Source: UBA11891 sp965658355 | GTDB lineage: Bacteria > Bacteroidota > Bacteroidia > Flavobacteriales > Flavobacteriaceae | DNA: 64,000 nt | Assembly: GCA_965658355.1 (NCBI GenBank) | Contig: CBFHRX010000004.1 | Span: 13,148 to 77,147, forward strand | Direction of reading: 5' to 3' | Part shown: piece by piece, positions 61,914-64,000 of the stretch | Layout of the letters: every line of letters starts with the position of its first letter | How positions within the stretch are numbered: the first letter of the stretch is position 1 | The notes under the pieces: model-generated | What the model was told of the DNA's origin: nothing | The model's input: only the letters and a program-made list of their open reading frames with translations | Databases searched by the model: none | Translations under genes and position numbers: made by a program

Positions 61914-63222
61914 ATTCAGTGATTCTGTTGTCGTTTAAAAAATCAGGTTCAAATGGGATGCACTCTAGCTCGTATTTCAAGGGCTCAATACGGGTTAGAA
62001 ATTGTGATTTTAAATTTTTTGAGATGGGTTTGGCAGCTGGTAATTTTTGCTTGAAAGGATCTACTTGTTTTCCGTATTTCCAAAAACGATAGCAAACATG
62101 CGGACCTGCAGTATAGCCTGTCATTCCAACCCAGCCAATGATGTCACCTTGTTTGACATATTGCCCCGCCTTGACTTTTCGTTTTTTCATATGAAGGTAT
62201 TGGGTAGCATAGATGTTGTTGTGTTTAATGGTCACATAGTTGCCATTGCCCCTAGTATAAGAAGCCTTTTCGACTGTTCCGTTGGCTGTTGCCATAATAG
62301 GCGTTCCAACACTGGCGGCAAAGTCTGTTCCTTTATGGGGTTTTATTCTATTGCCATAGTATTTTATCCGGCGTCTCAGATTGTAACGCGAAGAGATACG
62401 ACTGAATTTTACAGGTGCTTTTAAAAAGGCTCGACGGAGATTTTTGGCTTTATCATCAAAATAATCAATACTGCCAACCAAGCTATCCGATTCAAATTTA
62501 AAGGCATAAAGGGGCTTGCCATTGTGTTCGAAGTAGGCTGCTTTTATTTCTTGAATCCCAATTGAAATAGAGTCGTCAACAAATTTTTCAGTGTAAATAA
62601 CTTTAAAACGATCTCCTTTTTGCAAGCGGAAAAAATCGATTGTCCAGGCATAGACATCGGCCAGGTAATAGGTCAATTGATCGTTTAAGCCACTATTTTG
62701 CATGGTTTCATAAAGCGAGCTAGTGATAGTGCCGGCCCCTTGTAGTTCAACGATGCGAATGGGCTTATTGACTTTTTCCCCAAAAAGGCTGTCTCTCAGT
62801 TGCACACGTGTATAGCTTTCGACACCTGCCTCATAGATAAACGCATAAGGGGTCGGGATACTGTCTTTGGTGAAGAGAAGGCTGTAAGGTTTTCCAATCT
62901 GCAAGCGATTCACTTTTACACTCCCTTTAATAGCTTGCAAGATTTGGTATACTTCAGGATAATCGATCCCATTTGCTTCTAATATCCCTCCGAAAGTATC
63001 TCCTCTTCGAATTTTTTTTCGAAGTTGTCGGAATTGATTGAGATCGTATCCGTATTTCATCTTTGGTGCTGGTGCTGGTGCTGGCGTTGGTGCTACTGAT
63101 TGTGTTTGTTCTGATTCTTTTGCAGCCGAAGGCTTGCAGCCGTAGAATAGCGTCAAAGCCAGTAGCAAGAATCCACAAGCAGGGACAAAAGGAAACAGCT
63201 GTTTTTTAGTTTGACACTTCAA
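61894..63222 (-). CDS. M23 family endopeptidase-like lipoprotein
   Basis: 442 aa. Lipobox LTLFYGC (Cys29). After a proline/alanine linker (about 43-53), an OapA/LysM-like part (FRQLRKKIRRGDTFGGILEA) leads to the LytM domain at about 310-420. HKGTDFAASVGTPIMA gives the first metal His and Asp; TAGPHVCYRFWKYGK occupies the HxH site but with Cys in place of the second His. Such enzymes cut peptidoglycan cross-links during growth. The Cys variant seems recurrent in Bacteroidota. Overlaps its neighbours on both sides. Confidence 0.88.
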   Translation of the reverse strand: MKCQTKKQLFPFVPACGFLLLALTLFYGCKPSAAKESEQTQSVAPTPAPAPAPKMKYGYDLNQFRQLRKKIRRGDTFGGILEANGIDYPEVYQILQAIKGSVKVNRLQIGKPYSLLFTKDSIPTPYAFIYEAGVESYTRVQLRDSLFGEKVNKPIRIVELQGAGTITSSLYETMQNSGLNDQLTYYLADVYAWTIDFFRLQKGDRFKVIYTEKFVDDSISIGIQEIKAAYFEHNGKPLYAFKFESDSLVGSIDYFDDKAKNLRRAFLKAPVKFSRISSRYNLRRRIKYYGNRIKPHKGTDFAASVGTPIMATANGTVEKASYTRGNGNYVTIKHNNIYATQYLHMKKRKVKAGQYVKQGDIIGWVGMTGYTAGPHVCYRFWKYGKQVDPFKQKLPAAKPISKNLKSQFLTRIEPLKYELECIPFEPDFLNDNRITEYEITQP

Positions 63223-64000
63223 TCGTAAAGGGGTGTTTGAGATTTCTAAATTTTTCTAAATCTGCTTTGATACTTCCGACAGCTAAATCAGCTTGCATTC
63301 GAAGGGGGATGCGGTTTTTATCATCTGACACCCATAAGGTGACACTTTCTTGCTCTTTGAATACTCGGCCTGCTTGCACAAAAGGCCTAAATTTTAAACA
63401 CCTGACGGTGCCAAATTTTGTAGTCAGGGTTTCTTTACCTAAGAATTTAAGCTTAAAGAGATAGTTGTCATTGTCAAAAAACATGTTGATGCCGAAACTT
63501 TGATTCGGTTTAAGAGCTTCTGATGGTAAAAAATTCCGCAGGTAATAAAAAGCAGAAATTAGATCCTGGGCTTTGTCATTAAAGGGATAGGCTATTTTGG
63601 TTTTTTTCTTTTTATCATGGACGAGAGCCTCTTTTGTTTGTTGATCAAAATCAATTTCAATGTCTTTGGTATATCCTCCTTCATCAATATTTCGAATTGT
63701 CTTGTAGGGAACCCCGCTAATAGGATCAAAATAGCTTTCGTAATGATCTTCTACTTTAAAAAACCAGCGCGCAAGCCCGACTGTCTTTCCATATCCTTTT
63801 GCGTGAAAAACAGCTTTTCCATTCAACTCTGTTTTATCAACCTCAAGGGTAGCAATGGATGCATTAAAAAAACCGTAATGGATTCTGAACTCAAACCATT
63901 CTTGGCCCCCAAAAGCATCATTGGAAGTGGCGTTCGGAACAATGTCAAGGGGCTGTTCTTCTGTTTGGGAATAGGAGGGATAGAAGCATAAAGCACTTAT
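63206..64000 (-). CDS. DUF3108 protein (5' end beyond the window)
   Basis: The reading frame is open to the right edge and no start codon occurs in it before position 64000. Visible residues begin within a signal peptide (SALCFYPSYSQ). The mature part is a DUF3108 beta-barrel-like domain: EWFEFRIHYGFFNASIATLE, GYGKTVGLARWFFKVEDHYE, FGTVRCLKFRPFVQ and VTLWVSDDKNRIPLRM. Periplasmic, unknown function. An internal TTG at 63826 is not the start. Overlaps the M23 gene by 17 bp, so the genes are coupled in cell-envelope work. Confidence 0.85.
   Translation of the reverse strand: MSALCFYPSYSQTEEQPLDIVPNATSNDAFGGQEWFEFRIHYGFFNASIATLEVDKTELNGKAVFHAKGYGKTVGLARWFFKVEDHYESYFDPISGVPYKTIRNIDEGGYTKDIEIDFDQQTKEALVHDKKKKTKIAYPFNDKAQDLISAFYYLRNFLPSEALKPNQSFGINMFFDNDNYLFKLKFLGKETLTTKFGTVRCLKFRPFVQAGRVFKEQESVTLWVSDDKNRIPLRMQADLAVGSIKADLEKFRNLKHPFTIEVSN

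Noticed and set aside
1..64000. CRISPR arrays, rRNA, prophage or transposase genes
   Set aside because: No regular spaced repeats, rRNA segments, integrase or transposase motifs were seen on either strand.

Overview
The window looks like chromosomal DNA of a marine member of the Flavobacteriaceae (Bacteroidota). This is inferred from several signs. Promoters carry the Bacteroidota -7 box TAnnTTTG. Starts are A-rich and mostly lack Shine-Dalgarno (SD) sequences. The window holds TonB-dependent receptors, many secreted or lipoprotein hydrolases, and the conserved block yceD-rpmF-fabH-accB-accC. I ran no searches; families were recognised from motifs and translated sequence.

Layout. 1-8.1 kb (minus strand): an MBL-fold hydrolase cut by the left edge, an SMP-30 lactonase and a SulP anion transporter in one run, then a secreted esterase, an M20 peptidase and lepA. 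8.1-11.5 kb: dusB, a LolE/FtsX-type permease, rbfA, a DUF2452 protein and a tRNA with a CAT anticodon. 11.5-16.7 kb: an accessory segment with an XRE-type regulator and a TonB receptor plus beta-propeller phytase. The phytase pair is bracketed by a 61-bp direct repeat that is the 3' end of the adjacent PepSY gene. 16.8-21.8 kb: a ChbG-like deacetylase, a decayed Crp/Fnr gene and small envelope or secreted genes of unknown function, several with their own leader motif and terminator. 21.9-32.9 kb: an LpxH-like phosphoesterase with a glycosyltransferase, an IMPACT-family protein, an alpha-amylase, a D-aminoacylase, two secreted proteins (one clearly and one tentatively related to the 19.8 kb gene), pirin, a TIM-barrel protein, a methyltransferase and a LysE exporter. 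33-36.3 kb (minus): a tight three-gene unit of a GH109-type enzyme, a GHMP kinase and a nucleotidyltransferase. 36.4-42.4 kb: SGNH hydrolase, kynureninase, GH3 glucosidase, a DUF2306 protein and a beta-lactamase-like hydrolase. 42.5-57.6 kb: a very small orphan transcription unit, a Na+/H+ antiporter, ribE, pdxA, the fatty-acid block, prolyl oligopeptidase, asd, alr-tdk, rsmI and recJ. 57.6-64 kb: a second TonB receptor, pgi, an M23 endopeptidase and a DUF3108 protein cut by the right edge.

How it works together. Much of the window is housekeeping (translation, fatty-acid initiation, cell wall, vitamins). Mixed in is a scavenging set: phytase with a receptor, amylase, GH3, GH109 with kinase and nucleotidyltransferase, peptidases and lipases. 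The most unusual items are three. One is a 21-codon ORF at 42.5 kb with its own promoter, a 12-13 nt SD sequence of a kind avoided in this phylum, and terminators. Another is the gene-end duplication around the phytase cassette. The third is a recurrent leader motif (AACCATAAAYCAA) sitting 4-6 nt before the start codons of small secreted or envelope genes.
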